This document shows, piece by piece, positions 7,935 through 15,976 of a DNA stretch of 25,689 nucleotides. The DNA lies in the IMG/VR virus record IMGVR_UViG_3300031578_000306, positions 1 to 25,689 of that record, one strand, 5' to 3'. Position numbers and translations under genes: made by a program. The number at the start of each line of letters is the position of its first letter. The stretch's first letter is position 1. This stretch comes from a virus. Below the pieces are notes generated by a model that did not search any database, was not told where the DNA came from, and worked only from the letters and a program-made list of their open reading frames with translations.

Positions 7935-9962
7935 TTACCTCAAAGTCCCCGGCGGTATTTCCTCGACCGTCGCCGCCGCTGCCGGTTTACCGTTCAGCAA
8001 CGGTTCCCCGGCTTCCACAATGCGGAACTGCACAAACCCGCGTTCGGGAACAAACGTCTGGAACAGTTTATCACCGGATGCCAGATCGCCAACAGGTGTA
8101 ACTTCGCCGTAGGTCGCCTCAAGTTCTGCCAAAATCCGCGCTTGCGCAACGCTGATCTCACGGGCAGCTTGCAGCTGCTGGAGAACTGCGTTTTCAAACA
8201 GGAAGGTTTCCCGCTCTGCCGCTGTCTGCGCTGCAGTAGCGAGCGCCTCGCGGTACTCAGTGTTGAACGTCCGCGCTAGACCATCCAACAAGTCTGCCGT
8301 CCGCGTAGGCGCGCCATCTTCTTGACCGTTGACGAAGAAAGACACAGTCCCGTTGGTATATGGGATGACCTGAACGTCATCGTTTGGATACGCACGCTGC
8401 ATAAACTCCTGCAGCGGGCCGAAGTTGTCCTGCTGCGCAGCCAGAATAGCGATCTGCCCAGTAATCATGTTCTCGTTTATTACACGCTCTTTACTGTTCA
8501 GGGCGTCGAACGTTTGGTCAAACAGGGCCATGTTTCCGGTCTGTTGGGCGTACTGAAGCCGGGCCTCAAGGACTTGCCGCTCCCGGGCCAACTGCTCTTG
8601 CAGATCGAGCACGAGGTTAGGGTTCGACATAAAGTACGCACTGGGGTCTTGGTCCGGCGCTGCCGCTGCTGCAGCTTCTGTGGCCGCCACGGGATTCGTC
8701 GCACCCGCCGGGCTTAGCCCAGCGATAGGACCAGTGGGGGTCTCTTCCTCCACGATGAACGGGTCTTGTCCGGTGCGCTCCGCCGGTTCTTCTGCCTCGA
8801 ATGCTGCTTCAGCCTGCCGCACTGCAGCGCGGAACGTCTCAGGCTCCATGTCGAAGTCAGCAGCGGAAAGCCCCGCCGTCGCCGAAAGCCCTTGGCGAAG
8901 ATTGGTGAGCGCAACGTTATATGCAATGTCAGACTGCCGTTCGAGCGCAGCCGCAAGGTCTGTCGCGCCCACGGTGGCAGCAACCGGTCCAAGTACATCG
9001 CTGTAAAGCCCGTACAACCCTGTGCCCGCAGCACTCAGCACACCTGCATACCGGTCAAGTGCACCGCCAACCCCACTGCGGACGCTCTCCCCGAACGTCT
9101 GGGCTGCAGCGGCCCGCGAATCAACGCCCGCAGGACTCATACCAACCTGCTGGGTAAGAACAGACCGAAGCGCATCAAACTCCCCAGTCATGGGGAGTTC
9201 CGTGTTGGTTAGTGTGTTAACGATCCGCCCGTCAGGGTACACGTCAAACGCAACGCCGCCGAACTCGGCCCGAGCAGGTTGGCCTGCGGGTACAGCTGCC
9301 GGACCAGTGGGTGTATCTGTACCTCCGCCGCCCGCAAGTGTATCTGCACCCCCGCCACCCGCAAGCGCGGCTGTACCGCCTTGGTTGAACACCGATGGGA
9401 ACTGTACCCCAGCGCCCGGCGGGGCGGGGAACCCAAGCTCCGGTATGATAACCGACCTCCGCGCGGGCGGTACAGGCGGCCCTTGGACGGGCGACTCGAC
9501 CCGGTCCCGCCCACGGGGGGCACCGACGCGCACTCCGGCAGGCGGCTCCACATTCAGCGGAACACCGACACCAGTCCGGGTCGGTAACAGCGGGAAGGGG
9601 TTCTCCGCCGTCGGGGTGACGAAGTTGTCGACAGGACGCCGTACGCCCGCCGTCGTCGGGGCCGGGCCTGCGGTAGCCGCGCGAGTATACGCCTCAAAAG
9701 CAGCGCGCTGCTGCCCCGCCCGGGCCTGTGCCGCTGCGCGGGCGGCCCGCTGCGCCTCGAACTCCTGTTGCGTCCGTGCCTCTTGTGCCTGTGCCAACGC
9801 CATACGCTGTTCAGTCTCGCGGGCCGTACGCTGGGCGTTCCGGAACTCTTGTTCGCGCTGCTGGGCGAGGTCCATGGCTTCTGCCGCGCTCGGACCTCCA
9901 ACACGCCCAAGACCACCAAGGACGTAGTTGCCCCGTCCGACATTCGCTACAGTCAACGCCAT
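7935..9962 (-). CDS. Probable internal virion (ejection) protein, gp15 position
   Basis: 675 residues. ATG at 9962 is preceded by AAAGGA at good spacing, and the TAA lies 3 bases before the giant gene. The N-terminal part (about 30-95) is a long Gln/Ala/Arg-rich coiled coil. Next come a Pro-rich linker and a Gly-rich stretch with two copies of LAGGGGxDT. A central Ala-rich helical region and a second coiled-coil section (about residues 455-620) carry AREISVAQARILAELEATYGE. No enzymatic motif is visible. Lying between a gp14-like gene and the giant protein, it occupies the place of T7 gp15 in the ejection block. This is positional inference; I do not recognise a named family in the sequence. 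Confidence 0.8.
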   Translation of the reverse strand: MALTVANVGRGNYVLGGLGRVGGPSAAEAMDLAQQREQEFRNAQRTARETEQRMALAQAQEARTQQEFEAQRAARAAAQARAGQQRAAFEAYTRAATAGPAPTTAGVRRPVDNFVTPTAENPFPLLPTRTGVGVPLNVEPPAGVRVGAPRGRDRVESPVQGPPVPPARRSVIIPELGFPAPPGAGVQFPSVFNQGGTAALAGGGGADTLAGGGGTDTPTGPAAVPAGQPARAEFGGVAFDVYPDGRIVNTLTNTELPMTGEFDALRSVLTQQVGMSPAGVDSRAAAAQTFGESVRSGVGGALDRYAGVLSAAGTGLYGLYSDVLGPVAATVGATDLAAALERQSDIAYNVALTNLRQGLSATAGLSAADFDMEPETFRAAVRQAEAAFEAEEPAERTGQDPFIVEEETPTGPIAGLSPAGATNPVAATEAAAAAAPDQDPSAYFMSNPNLVLDLQEQLARERQVLEARLQYAQQTGNMALFDQTFDALNSKERVINENMITGQIAILAAQQDNFGPLQEFMQRAYPNDDVQVIPYTNGTVSFFVNGQEDGAPTRTADLLDGLARTFNTEYREALATAAQTAAERETFLFENAVLQQLQAAREISVAQARILAELEATYGEVTPVGDLASGDKLFQTFVPERGFVQFRIVEAGEPLLNGKPAAAATVEEIPPGTLR
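9311..9364 (-). repeat. Tandem 27-bp repeat encoding LAGGGGxDT twice
   Basis: Two adjacent 27-base units (9338-9364, then 9311-9337 in reading direction) differ at a few bases and encode LAGGGGADT and LAGGGGTDT. It is an in-frame glycine linker in the 675-residue protein and a likely site of length variation by slippage. Confidence 0.75.
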
Positions 9963-9973
9963 GGTTCTTTCCT

Positions 9974-10969
9974 TTACGCAATGCCGCCGAACAGGTTGGG
10001 TGCAGCGCGTGTCACGCCATAGACCAGATCGGCCCGGGCTTGGCGGCCACGCTCGGCGAGGTCTTCATACATCGGAAGCGCCAGCCCGGCATAACGCTCC
10101 GGGGCAGAAGTCGGAAGCAACCGCAGGCCCGCCTCCATCAGCGAGGTCTGGGCCCCACGACCACGGGCTTCCTCGGCTGCTGCCGCCGTTGCACCTGTCT
10201 GCGTACCACGGATGGCTGCCCGGCGCTGGGCCAAGGACGCCGCGCCCGCATCAAGACCACGGGTCTGCTCGGCAAGCTGCCGCTCCGTGGCGATCTTGGT
10301 CTCGGCAAACGCTTGTTGCGGGTTCGGGGCCTGCTGCGCGGCCATCTGCATGAAGTTGTTTGCCTCCCGCACCTGCTGCTCAAACAGTTCTTGGTTGGTC
10401 GCAGCGATCTGTTGAAGCTCCTGCTTGCGCAGGTTCACCAGTTCTTCCTCGGCTGCCGATACCCCCGTCATATCGCCGGTAGCAGCGAGCAAGGTGATGC
10501 GCGCGAGCGTGGCCGGATCAGTCAGGGCAGCGATACCGGACTGAAGGGCCTTCCGACCAGCGCCCGCTGCAGCGGCAGTGCCTGCCTCCAGATACCCAGC
10601 GCCTGCACCGGTTGCCGTGGCTGCCGGTGGCAAAAGACTGGACGCCCCGCCTTGCAAGTAGCCTGCCTGCTGGTACAGCGGAGTACCCGTGGTCATACCC
10701 GGCCCGCCAAAAAGCCCACCGCCCACGGACTTCTGTCCTGCGACGAGGGGTTGAGTGCCGCCTGCGGCGAAGGTACCGACTCCCCCCAGCGCAGCGCCGA
10801 GTAGAGGGTTGCCTCCTGTGGCTGCAGCGGCTGCTGCCCCGAGGCCAGCCCCCACTGCAGCGGGCCCGAGCGCACTGGAGATACCGATGGCCCCGGCAAT
10901 AGCCGGAGCGACGAAGGGGACAACAACTGCCGCTACGACCCCTAGAACTTTTTTGACACCCTTCGACAT
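9974..10969 (-). CDS. Internal virion protein, T7 gp14-like
   Basis: 331 residues. ATG at 10969 has a strong AGGAGG 5 bases upstream. The first 80 residues are hydrophobic and Ala/Gly-rich (VLGVVAAVVVPFVAPAIAGA and following), consistent with membrane insertion. Residues about 170-270 form a Gln/Glu-rich helix (LRKQELQQIAATNQELFEQQ and following), and the C-terminal part continues with AQRRAAIRGTQTG. A membrane-active N-terminus followed by Gln-rich helices is typical of gp14-type ejection proteins of podoviruses. Its position directly before the gp15-position and giant genes supports this. It probably helps form the envelope-crossing channel during DNA ejection; that function is inferred. 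Confidence 0.7.
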   Translation of the reverse strand: MSKGVKKVLGVVAAVVVPFVAPAIAGAIGISSALGPAAVGAGLGAAAAAATGGNPLLGAALGGVGTFAAGGTQPLVAGQKSVGGGLFGGPGMTTGTPLYQQAGYLQGGASSLLPPAATATGAGAGYLEAGTAAAAGAGRKALQSGIAALTDPATLARITLLAATGDMTGVSAAEEELVNLRKQELQQIAATNQELFEQQVREANNFMQMAAQQAPNPQQAFAETKIATERQLAEQTRGLDAGAASLAQRRAAIRGTQTGATAAAAEEARGRGAQTSLMEAGLRLLPTSAPERYAGLALPMYEDLAERGRQARADLVYGVTRAAPNLFGGIA

Positions 10970-10978
10970 CGCTGCCTC

Positions 10979-11401
10979 CTATAGCGTCATTCTGACATAC
11001 GAGCATGATTTGTTAAAGCCAAACTTGCTCCTGTAAACCTTAGCGAGCCGCTCGTTTGCGTAGGCATCCAAGAACTCACACCCGTTGGCTTTCAGCCAGT
11101 CCAGAATCAACGCCCAGTAGGCGTTCTTGAACTTCAGCAGCCGCTCACCGCCCATGGCGATGACATCTGCACCCTTGTGGCCGTTCGATTCGTTGAACTG
11201 GATCGCTACGACTACCTTGGGTTCTTCTTCCTCTGACCCGACAAAGATCGCGCACTCACCAGCGGCAGCCAGAATGTGGATGTCATCCGGTGTGATGTCC
11301 AAGATACCGACCTCGTTGCTTTCGCAAGAGGCTTCAAACATTGGCTCCAGCTTGGGCCAGATGTCGTCGACCTCCTCAGGGGCCAGCAGCTTTATGTGCA
11401 T
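10979..11401 (-). CDS. GNAT-fold-like protein, T7 gp13-like position
   Basis: 140 residues from ATG at 11401, one base after the TGA of the upstream gene. An ATG four codons earlier (11413) would overlap that gene by 11 bases. I prefer MHIKLLAPEEVDDIWP as the N-terminus, because family members usually begin near a [KR]LLxPEEV sequence. The central strands (ECAIFVG, KVVVAIQF) and the C-terminal NERLAKVYRSKFGF resemble the last helix and strand of GNAT acetyltransferases. Small GNAT-like proteins occur at the gp13 position in many podoviruses, where they are tied to virion assembly more than to acetylation. Whether it binds acetyl-CoA is unclear, since I cannot see a clean Q/RxxGxG/A loop. Confidence 0.7.
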   Translation of the reverse strand: MHIKLLAPEEVDDIWPKLEPMFEASCESNEVGILDITPDDIHILAAAGECAIFVGSEEEEPKVVVAIQFNESNGHKGADVIAMGGERLLKFKNAYWALILDWLKANGCEFLDAYANERLAKVYRSKFGFNKSCSYVRMTL

Positions 11402-11402
11402 C

Positions 11403-12233
11403 TCACTTGTCATTGTTTTTTACATACTGTTCCAACATGCGGTCAAAGAACTCACGCCCCTTCATATCCACGATATGCTTGGGGATCACGTATTCGCCTG
11501 TATGCGCCTCAATAAGTACCGGCTCGCTGTCGGTACCCTGTACCCGTCCGCCTTTCTCAAGCGACTGGATCGGGCGTTGCTGTGCCATCTGTGGAGAACC
11601 ACCGGCCATCATGTTCTGACCGCCCACACTGGCTTGCGCGGCGCGAGCGGCGATGAGGATGGCGATGATAAGGCCCTGATCGTACTCGGGCGACAGGTCT
11701 TGCTCGGTGGCGATACCCTGCTGGATGGCGAACTGGCGAACCTGCGGGTAGAGCGCCGGATCGCGCAGCACCGTGGTGGCCATTTGGACCATCATGTTCA
11801 GTTCCTGCTGGGTCAGTTCGCCGCTCATCACGGCCTCGTCGATAGCCTGCCTGATCTGCGCCAGCACCTGCGGGTTGCGGGTGGCGAGGTCTTGGATTTG
11901 CATCTCGATCATCTGCGGCGAGATCGGTTCCTGCGGATTTGTCTGCCCGGGCATGGTCATACCGGCGGGGCGCATGGGCTGCCCGCCGGGGCCAATAGCC
12001 CCGCCAACTTGATATGACGGAACCTGTCCGAACCCGGCCTGTTGCGGGGCCATAGCCCCGGCGAGCGAGGGCATTGCGCCAGCAAGACCACGGCCCGGGG
12101 CCATGACAGGCGGCTGCGGTGCAGCGGCCATAAGCCCCTGCAACACGAGTGGCAGAGCCGTCGGCTGCGCTGCGCGCTGGGAGGGTTGTGCCTGTGTGGC
12201 ACGCTGGTTGTTGTTCATTGGAGCACGGGCCAT
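11403..12233 (-). CDS. Virion-associated protein with conserved GEYVIP C-terminal motif
   Basis: 276 residues from ATG at 12233, 2 bases after the stop of the upstream gene. The N-terminal third is low complexity (Pro, Gln, Ala, Met, Gly). Residues about 105-200 are helical (MIEMQIQDLATRNPQVLAQI, then ELTQQELNMMVQMATTVLR). The C-terminus carries EPVLIEAHTGEYVIPKHIV followed by KGREFFDRMLEQY. I recall this 'GEYVIP...G..FFDxL' ending from proteins in the tail and ejection module of podoviruses, without a known biochemical role. Context (nozzle-like gene upstream, GNAT and gp14-like genes downstream) suggests a tail or internal virion component. Confidence 0.75.
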   Translation of the reverse strand: MARAPMNNNQRATQAQPSQRAAQPTALPLVLQGLMAAAPQPPVMAPGRGLAGAMPSLAGAMAPQQAGFGQVPSYQVGGAIGPGGQPMRPAGMTMPGQTNPQEPISPQMIEMQIQDLATRNPQVLAQIRQAIDEAVMSGELTQQELNMMVQMATTVLRDPALYPQVRQFAIQQGIATEQDLSPEYDQGLIIAILIAARAAQASVGGQNMMAGGSPQMAQQRPIQSLEKGGRVQGTDSEPVLIEAHTGEYVIPKHIVDMKGREFFDRMLEQYVKNNDK

Positions 12234-12235
12234 GG

Positions 12236-12592
12236 TTATCCCCTCAGTTGCGTGATGAGCACTTCCACGGTCGCCCGCAGGTTGGCTACGTCGTTGGCGA
12301 GCTTCTGTACGTCGGTGATGAGTTGGACGTAATCTTCGAGGATCGGGATGTTCGCCCCGCTGATGGTAGCGCCGCTCCCCTGCGCGCTCACCTGCACCAT
12401 GGATTGGGTAGGCGGAACAGCCACGGTGAGCCGGGCGCGATTGATGGCCACGCTGGCCAGATCAGGCTCACCGCGCGTGCCGGTCAGCAACTCGATGTTC
12501 TCTTTCATCGCATTCAGAAGCTGCGACTGCCACTCCTCGATCCCCACGAGGGGGACCGCCGGAACTGCCGTGTATCTGGGTTGTAACGCCAT
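12236..12592 (-). CDS. Small structural protein with C-terminal coiled coil
   Basis: 118 residues. ATG at 12592 overlaps the upstream stop in a TGATG arrangement, which favours this start over an in-frame ATG at 12757 buried in the upstream gene. The N-terminus (ALQPRYTAVPAVPLVGIEEW) is followed by a helix (SQLLNAMKENIELLTGTRGE), a beta-rich middle (RLTVAVPPTQSMVQVSA) and a C-terminal heptad region (LITDVQKLANDVANLRATVE) compatible with an oligomeric coiled coil. Coupling to the nozzle-like gene suggests a tail component. I do not recognise a named family. Confidence 0.75.
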   Translation of the reverse strand: MALQPRYTAVPAVPLVGIEEWQSQLLNAMKENIELLTGTRGEPDLASVAINRARLTVAVPPTQSMVQVSAQGSGATISGANIPILEDYVQLITDVQKLANDVANLRATVEVLITQLRG

Positions 12593-14982
12593 CAGACTTC
12601 CCTCAATCCTGTCGGTGTCTCGGCAATGCGGACCGTCCTCAGCCGCACAGAACCTTCTACACCTACCTCGAATGTATCCGAACGGTACCCGTGAGGCAGA
12701 CGAAACACTCTGCGACTGTCCAGTTCTTGGGTCAGGACCAGATCGCCATCGACCCATAGCTTGAATGTAACCCCGCCATCAACACTCCACAGAATAGTCG
12801 AAGTGCCCCACGTGTCGGTCACGGTGTCCCAGACGGGTGAGGTCGCAGCGTAGTCGGCATCGACCTGTGCCGCGCCGATATTGATCGGGTTCTGGGTGAC
12901 AATGACCTTGGACTTCCACTCAAACGGCTGGGCAGGCTGGGTCAGGTCATCCCAGAGGTACACGTCACCGTCGGTGCCGGTGGTGTAGAATAGGTTGTTG
13001 GTGAGCGGGTCATACCACGTCGCCTCGGGTTGCTGAGCCGTCACGAGGTCCACGAAGAAGCCGCCGACGCGATCATCCCGCTCGAAGCTGATACCGCCTG
13101 CCGAGTGCCATGCGAGGTAGGTATCCTTGTACGCCGTGCCGATGAGCGTGGTCGGGTCAAGATCGGCGTTCCACGTGTCGCTGTTGTACAGCAGCCGGGT
13201 CGCAAGCTGCGGACCGGTCGTGGTCGAGTAGAGTGCCAGCCCGTCATGGGTGGCGTACATCACTCCAGAACCCATGTTGGCGATGCTGCGCTTGTTCAGA
13301 CATGGGTACATAGCGGGCATACGGGTCAACGTAAGTACGACAGGGTCGTTACCAGCCACGAGGTACGGGTAGCTCTCGGTGACGACCAGCAGGTAGCCTG
13401 AGAACACGGTCAGACCGACGATGTTGAACGGGATTTCCTTTTTGTACACACGCGGCCATGCGTGGTACTGGCCCGGCTCAGAGAAGTAGAGTTCGTTGCC
13501 GACGAAACCCACGAGGATGTTGTTATTGTACAGCGTCAGGCCCTTGAGGCCCTCCGGCGGCGGGTCGTAGTCGTCCGTCACCAGCGCGTTGAGTAGGCTG
13601 GTGACGTTGAAGTCGTCAACGAAGTCATACGACCCGTCGCCCCAGTACCGAGGCGTCGTCGTGCCGGGGTTCTCCGAGACATCGTGGTAGAGTGTGCCGC
13701 CCGTGCCACCCGCGCCGACACCACCGGTGTAGACAAAGCGGAAATCATCGAGCACATCCGTGACCTCGCCGCCGGAGACGCCGGTGCTGATCTTGAAGTA
13801 GCTGCCCACCGCGAGATTATGGGGTTCAGCTGTCGTGACCGTGGTGCCTGTGACATTCGACACCGTCATAGGGAACCACAGGGTGGCAAGCCGCAGGTAT
13901 TCGGTATCCGCGACCGTCGAGAGCGTGCGGTAGAGGCGGATGCCACGGATGAAGTTCTGCCCGGCGGGCCGAGCCGTGGGCAGGTTGCTGATCGTGACGG
14001 TCTGCCCTTCCTTGATGAACAGTTCGTCCGACGGCTCGGAACCAATCGACTCCTCCTCCCACGGGGTGAACCACGTGTAGAGGTAGCTGCGCGCCTGCGT
14101 ATCGCCTGCAAGGTCCACGCGCCCGGCGGCGCTCGAAATGGTCGAGACCTGAAAGCCCGGGCTGGTGTAGGTAAAGGTCGTCGAATCAAGCACCGTGATC
14201 TTGATCGAGGTGGCGTTCAGGTTCGAGATGTCCCAGTCCACGTTCCCGCTAGTGGTCGCAGCCACCGAGGCCGTGACGGTGAAGGTGTCCGCCGTTGGCG
14301 TGGTCACAACCGTGAAGATGTTGGCGGTTGCTGCACCCGAAGTGAACCGCAGCAGGACCTTGGACCCGATGGCCAGACCGTGACCGGTGATCGTCACGGT
14401 GATGGTGGTACCGGCCTGACTGTACGTCCCCGAGACGTTGGTGAACCCGCTGATTGTGACGAAGGCACCGGTCTTGAGGCCGTGCGCGGTCGAGGTCGTC
14501 ATAGTGACAAGGCCACCGGCATCCCGGGCATAGGTCGCCGTCGTCTTGGTGGTGAACGCAGCCTCTACAGCCGTTGGCTTCTGGGTCGGGAGCGGTAGGC
14601 CGAGGTCATAGTAATCCACGGGGTAGGGCGCGGCCCCGGTCGTGGCCAGCAAATAGTTGGAGACCTTGGGAGCGCCGTCGCCGGTGTAGTAGAACCGCTG
14701 CTCCTCGACGTTCTCGGACCCGGCGGGCGTGGCAACGTCCACATCCTTGTCCCACACAAGCCACTCCGGTTCATCCGTCGATGGGTTGTAGAGAGCGTGC
14801 AGCGTCACCGGGGCGGCACCGGTCAGCCCGTGGTTGCCCACGACCACCGGCTGAGGGTAAGGGATCAAGTCGCCAGAATACAACTTGACGTTGGTCGCAA
14901 CCTGCGCGGCCATATCGGGAAGCAGCTCCGGCGCGATGCGCGGAGCCTTACCGAGAAACCTCTGGAGCTTGATCCCTGCCAT
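12592..14982 (-). CDS. Tail nozzle-like protein (T7 gp12-type), with inserted beta modules
   Basis: 796 residues. ATG at 14982 follows the 46-residue gene by 3 bases. The N-terminus (LGKAPRIAPELLPDMAAQVA, then DLIPYPQP) resembles nozzle proteins, in which an early segment anchors to the adaptor ring. Many beta strands follow, with a propeller-like part (LKGLTLYNNNILVGFVGNEL, VFSGYLLVVTESYPYLV, MYATHDGLALYST). Three xHxLxxGxxxxI modules (around residues 167, 201 and 388) look like inserted beta domains. The C-terminus VRLRTVRIAETPTGLREV closes a strand-rich domain. It probably forms the distal tube of a short tail. The family assignment rests on size, N-terminal pattern and position between adaptors and ejection genes. 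Confidence 0.7.
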   Translation of the reverse strand: MAGIKLQRFLGKAPRIAPELLPDMAAQVATNVKLYSGDLIPYPQPVVVGNHGLTGAAPVTLHALYNPSTDEPEWLVWDKDVDVATPAGSENVEEQRFYYTGDGAPKVSNYLLATTGAAPYPVDYYDLGLPLPTQKPTAVEAAFTTKTTATYARDAGGLVTMTTSTAHGLKTGAFVTISGFTNVSGTYSQAGTTITVTITGHGLAIGSKVLLRFTSGAATANIFTVVTTPTADTFTVTASVAATTSGNVDWDISNLNATSIKITVLDSTTFTYTSPGFQVSTISSAAGRVDLAGDTQARSYLYTWFTPWEEESIGSEPSDELFIKEGQTVTISNLPTARPAGQNFIRGIRLYRTLSTVADTEYLRLATLWFPMTVSNVTGTTVTTAEPHNLAVGSYFKISTGVSGGEVTDVLDDFRFVYTGGVGAGGTGGTLYHDVSENPGTTTPRYWGDGSYDFVDDFNVTSLLNALVTDDYDPPPEGLKGLTLYNNNILVGFVGNELYFSEPGQYHAWPRVYKKEIPFNIVGLTVFSGYLLVVTESYPYLVAGNDPVVLTLTRMPAMYPCLNKRSIANMGSGVMYATHDGLALYSTTTGPQLATRLLYNSDTWNADLDPTTLIGTAYKDTYLAWHSAGGISFERDDRVGGFFVDLVTAQQPEATWYDPLTNNLFYTTGTDGDVYLWDDLTQPAQPFEWKSKVIVTQNPINIGAAQVDADYAATSPVWDTVTDTWGTSTILWSVDGGVTFKLWVDGDLVLTQELDSRRVFRLPHGYRSDTFEVGVEGSVRLRTVRIAETPTGLREV

Positions 14983-14985
14983 CTC

Positions 14986-15126
14986 TTATTTCTTTTTCTT
15001 CGCCGCTTCTTTCTTCGCGCACTTGCCTGCGGCCCGACACTTCATCGGGCTAGGGCAAGAGGCGCATGGTTTGAACACCATACCACCTTTTTTGTACGAC
15101 ATGGGCTTCTTCTTTTTGTCCATCAT
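14986..15126 (-). CDS. Small basic Cys-rich protein
   Basis: 46 residues, lying between the endolysin and the nozzle-like gene. ATG at 15126 comes 4 bases after the lysin TAA, with GAGG about 8 bases upstream; a second ATG follows immediately. The sequence is very lysine-rich at both ends and has a core of KPCASCPSPMKCRAAGKC, giving four cysteines in a CxxC...C...C pattern that could bind a metal. I recall similar short 'PCxxCPxPxKCxAAGKC' proteins in marine podovirus genomes, with unknown function. The surrounding genes leave exactly enough room for it, which supports its being real. Confidence 0.75.
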   Translation of the reverse strand: MMDKKKKPMSYKKGGMVFKPCASCPSPMKCRAAGKCAKKEAAKKKK

Positions 15127-15130
15127 GGCT

Positions 15131-15946
15131 TTATCCTCGCGCTATGAGTTTTGCTAGTGTCTGCGGCCCAACAACACCATCGGCTACAAGACCGTCGGCT
15201 GCCTGCCACTCCTTTACCTTGGCCTCAGTATTGGGGCCAAAGGCTCCGTCAGCGATGAGGCCTAGTTTGCGCTGAAGCCGCTTCACTGCATCACCGGTGC
15301 TACCCTTACGCAGCGTTTCGGTGACTGTCGCCCGGGGGGGAATCTCGCCCATCAACGCTTGCATTGCCACACTAAACCGCAAACGGCGGTCAGCCAGTCC
15401 GATGTCGCCGCCGTTGATACGCTTGGTCAGCGCAGCCACGGCACCCGTGTCGGCAACAGGGTTGAGGTTGTTCGTGTTCCAGAACCACAGAGCGGACGCC
15501 AGTGCGCCCTCCTTGGTCTCGATCCAGTCGGACGCCTGTTCTGGCGTCATGTCGTAGTCCTTGGCAAAGCGAGCATAGTTGTTACGCCCGGTCAATTGCT
15601 TGAGACCACGGCCACGAAAGCGCCAGCCGTCACCCGGCTGTGTATTACCCAGCGCACCCGACTTGCTGCGGAACTCATCCATGTAGACGTAGTTCGCGAT
15701 CTTTTCGGGATTGCGCGCATATTCAGCAGCGTTGCGCTTGCCCGGCCCGAAGTAGCGACCGAACACCCGCTCCAGAGCCTGCTGCGAGTAGTTCAGGTTT
15801 TCTTCCAGTGCAGTGAAGTCGCGTGACTCGTGGGCGCACTGAGAGATGAACGCAGCAACCCGCAGCGAAGTGGTGATCTCGTACTTGGGTAGGGCTTTGT
15901 TCAGTTCGTCACACCACTCTGCCACCTCTTTGTTGGTGGGCAGCAT
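15131..15946 (-). CDS. Endolysin: GH19 chitinase-like muramidase with C-terminal peptidoglycan-binding domain
   Basis: 271 residues from the first ATG (15946). The catalytic domain shows QCAHESRDFTALEENLNYS, with E40 and E49 as likely catalytic acids, and WRFRGRGLKQLTGRNNY near 105-120, the hallmark of GH19 lysins. Residues about 205-270 form a PG_binding_1-type repeat (LRKGSTGDAVKRLQRKLGL, then DGVVGPQTLAKLI). No signal peptide is visible, so release depends on the adjacent holin. The in-frame residues before M1 read IKLTVEQLSA, which is exactly what lysins of this type start with. The native start is therefore probably the AUA at 15976, giving 281 residues. ATG15946 has no Shine-Dalgarno sequence. 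It cleaves peptidoglycan at lysis. Confidence 0.92.
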   Translation of the reverse strand: MLPTNKEVAEWCDELNKALPKYEITTSLRVAAFISQCAHESRDFTALEENLNYSQQALERVFGRYFGPGKRNAAEYARNPEKIANYVYMDEFRSKSGALGNTQPGDGWRFRGRGLKQLTGRNNYARFAKDYDMTPEQASDWIETKEGALASALWFWNTNNLNPVADTGAVAALTKRINGGDIGLADRRLRFSVAMQALMGEIPPRATVTETLRKGSTGDAVKRLQRKLGLIADGAFGPNTEAKVKEWQAADGLVADGVVGPQTLAKLIARG

Positions 15947-15972
15947 GGCGGAAAGTTGTTCGACGGTGAGTT

Positions 15973-15976
15973 TTAT
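15973..15976 (-). promoter_or_regulatory. ATAA stop/start junction between holin and endolysin
   Basis: The holin ends with TAA at 15973-15975. In the lysin frame the same bases read ATA (15974-15976) followed by AAA CTC ACC GTC. A usual ATGA junction at this spot would give MKLTVEQLSA. One G-to-A change in ATGA keeps the stop (TGA to TAA) but turns the start into AUA. AAAGG lies about 9 bases upstream. Confidence 0.55.

Noticed and set aside
5919-8279. 786-codon open frame on the plus strand
   Set aside because: It is antisense to the giant gene and the end of the 675-residue gene, crosses their boundary, and has no sensible composition or motif.
9338-9364. Possible start of a CRISPR-like repeat array
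   Set aside because: Only two adjacent 27-base copies, without spacers, in frame within a protein; it is a Gly linker duplication.
12593-12757. Upstream in-frame extension of the 118-residue protein to ATG 12757
   Set aside because: It would overlap the nozzle gene by 165 bases with Arg/Ser-rich nonsense-like residues; the TGATG-coupled ATG at 12592 fits the operon pattern.
13684-14598. 304-codon plus-strand frame within the nozzle-like gene
   Set aside because: Highly charged, Arg/Gly-rich shadow translation opposite a minus-strand gene with clear beta-strand patterns.
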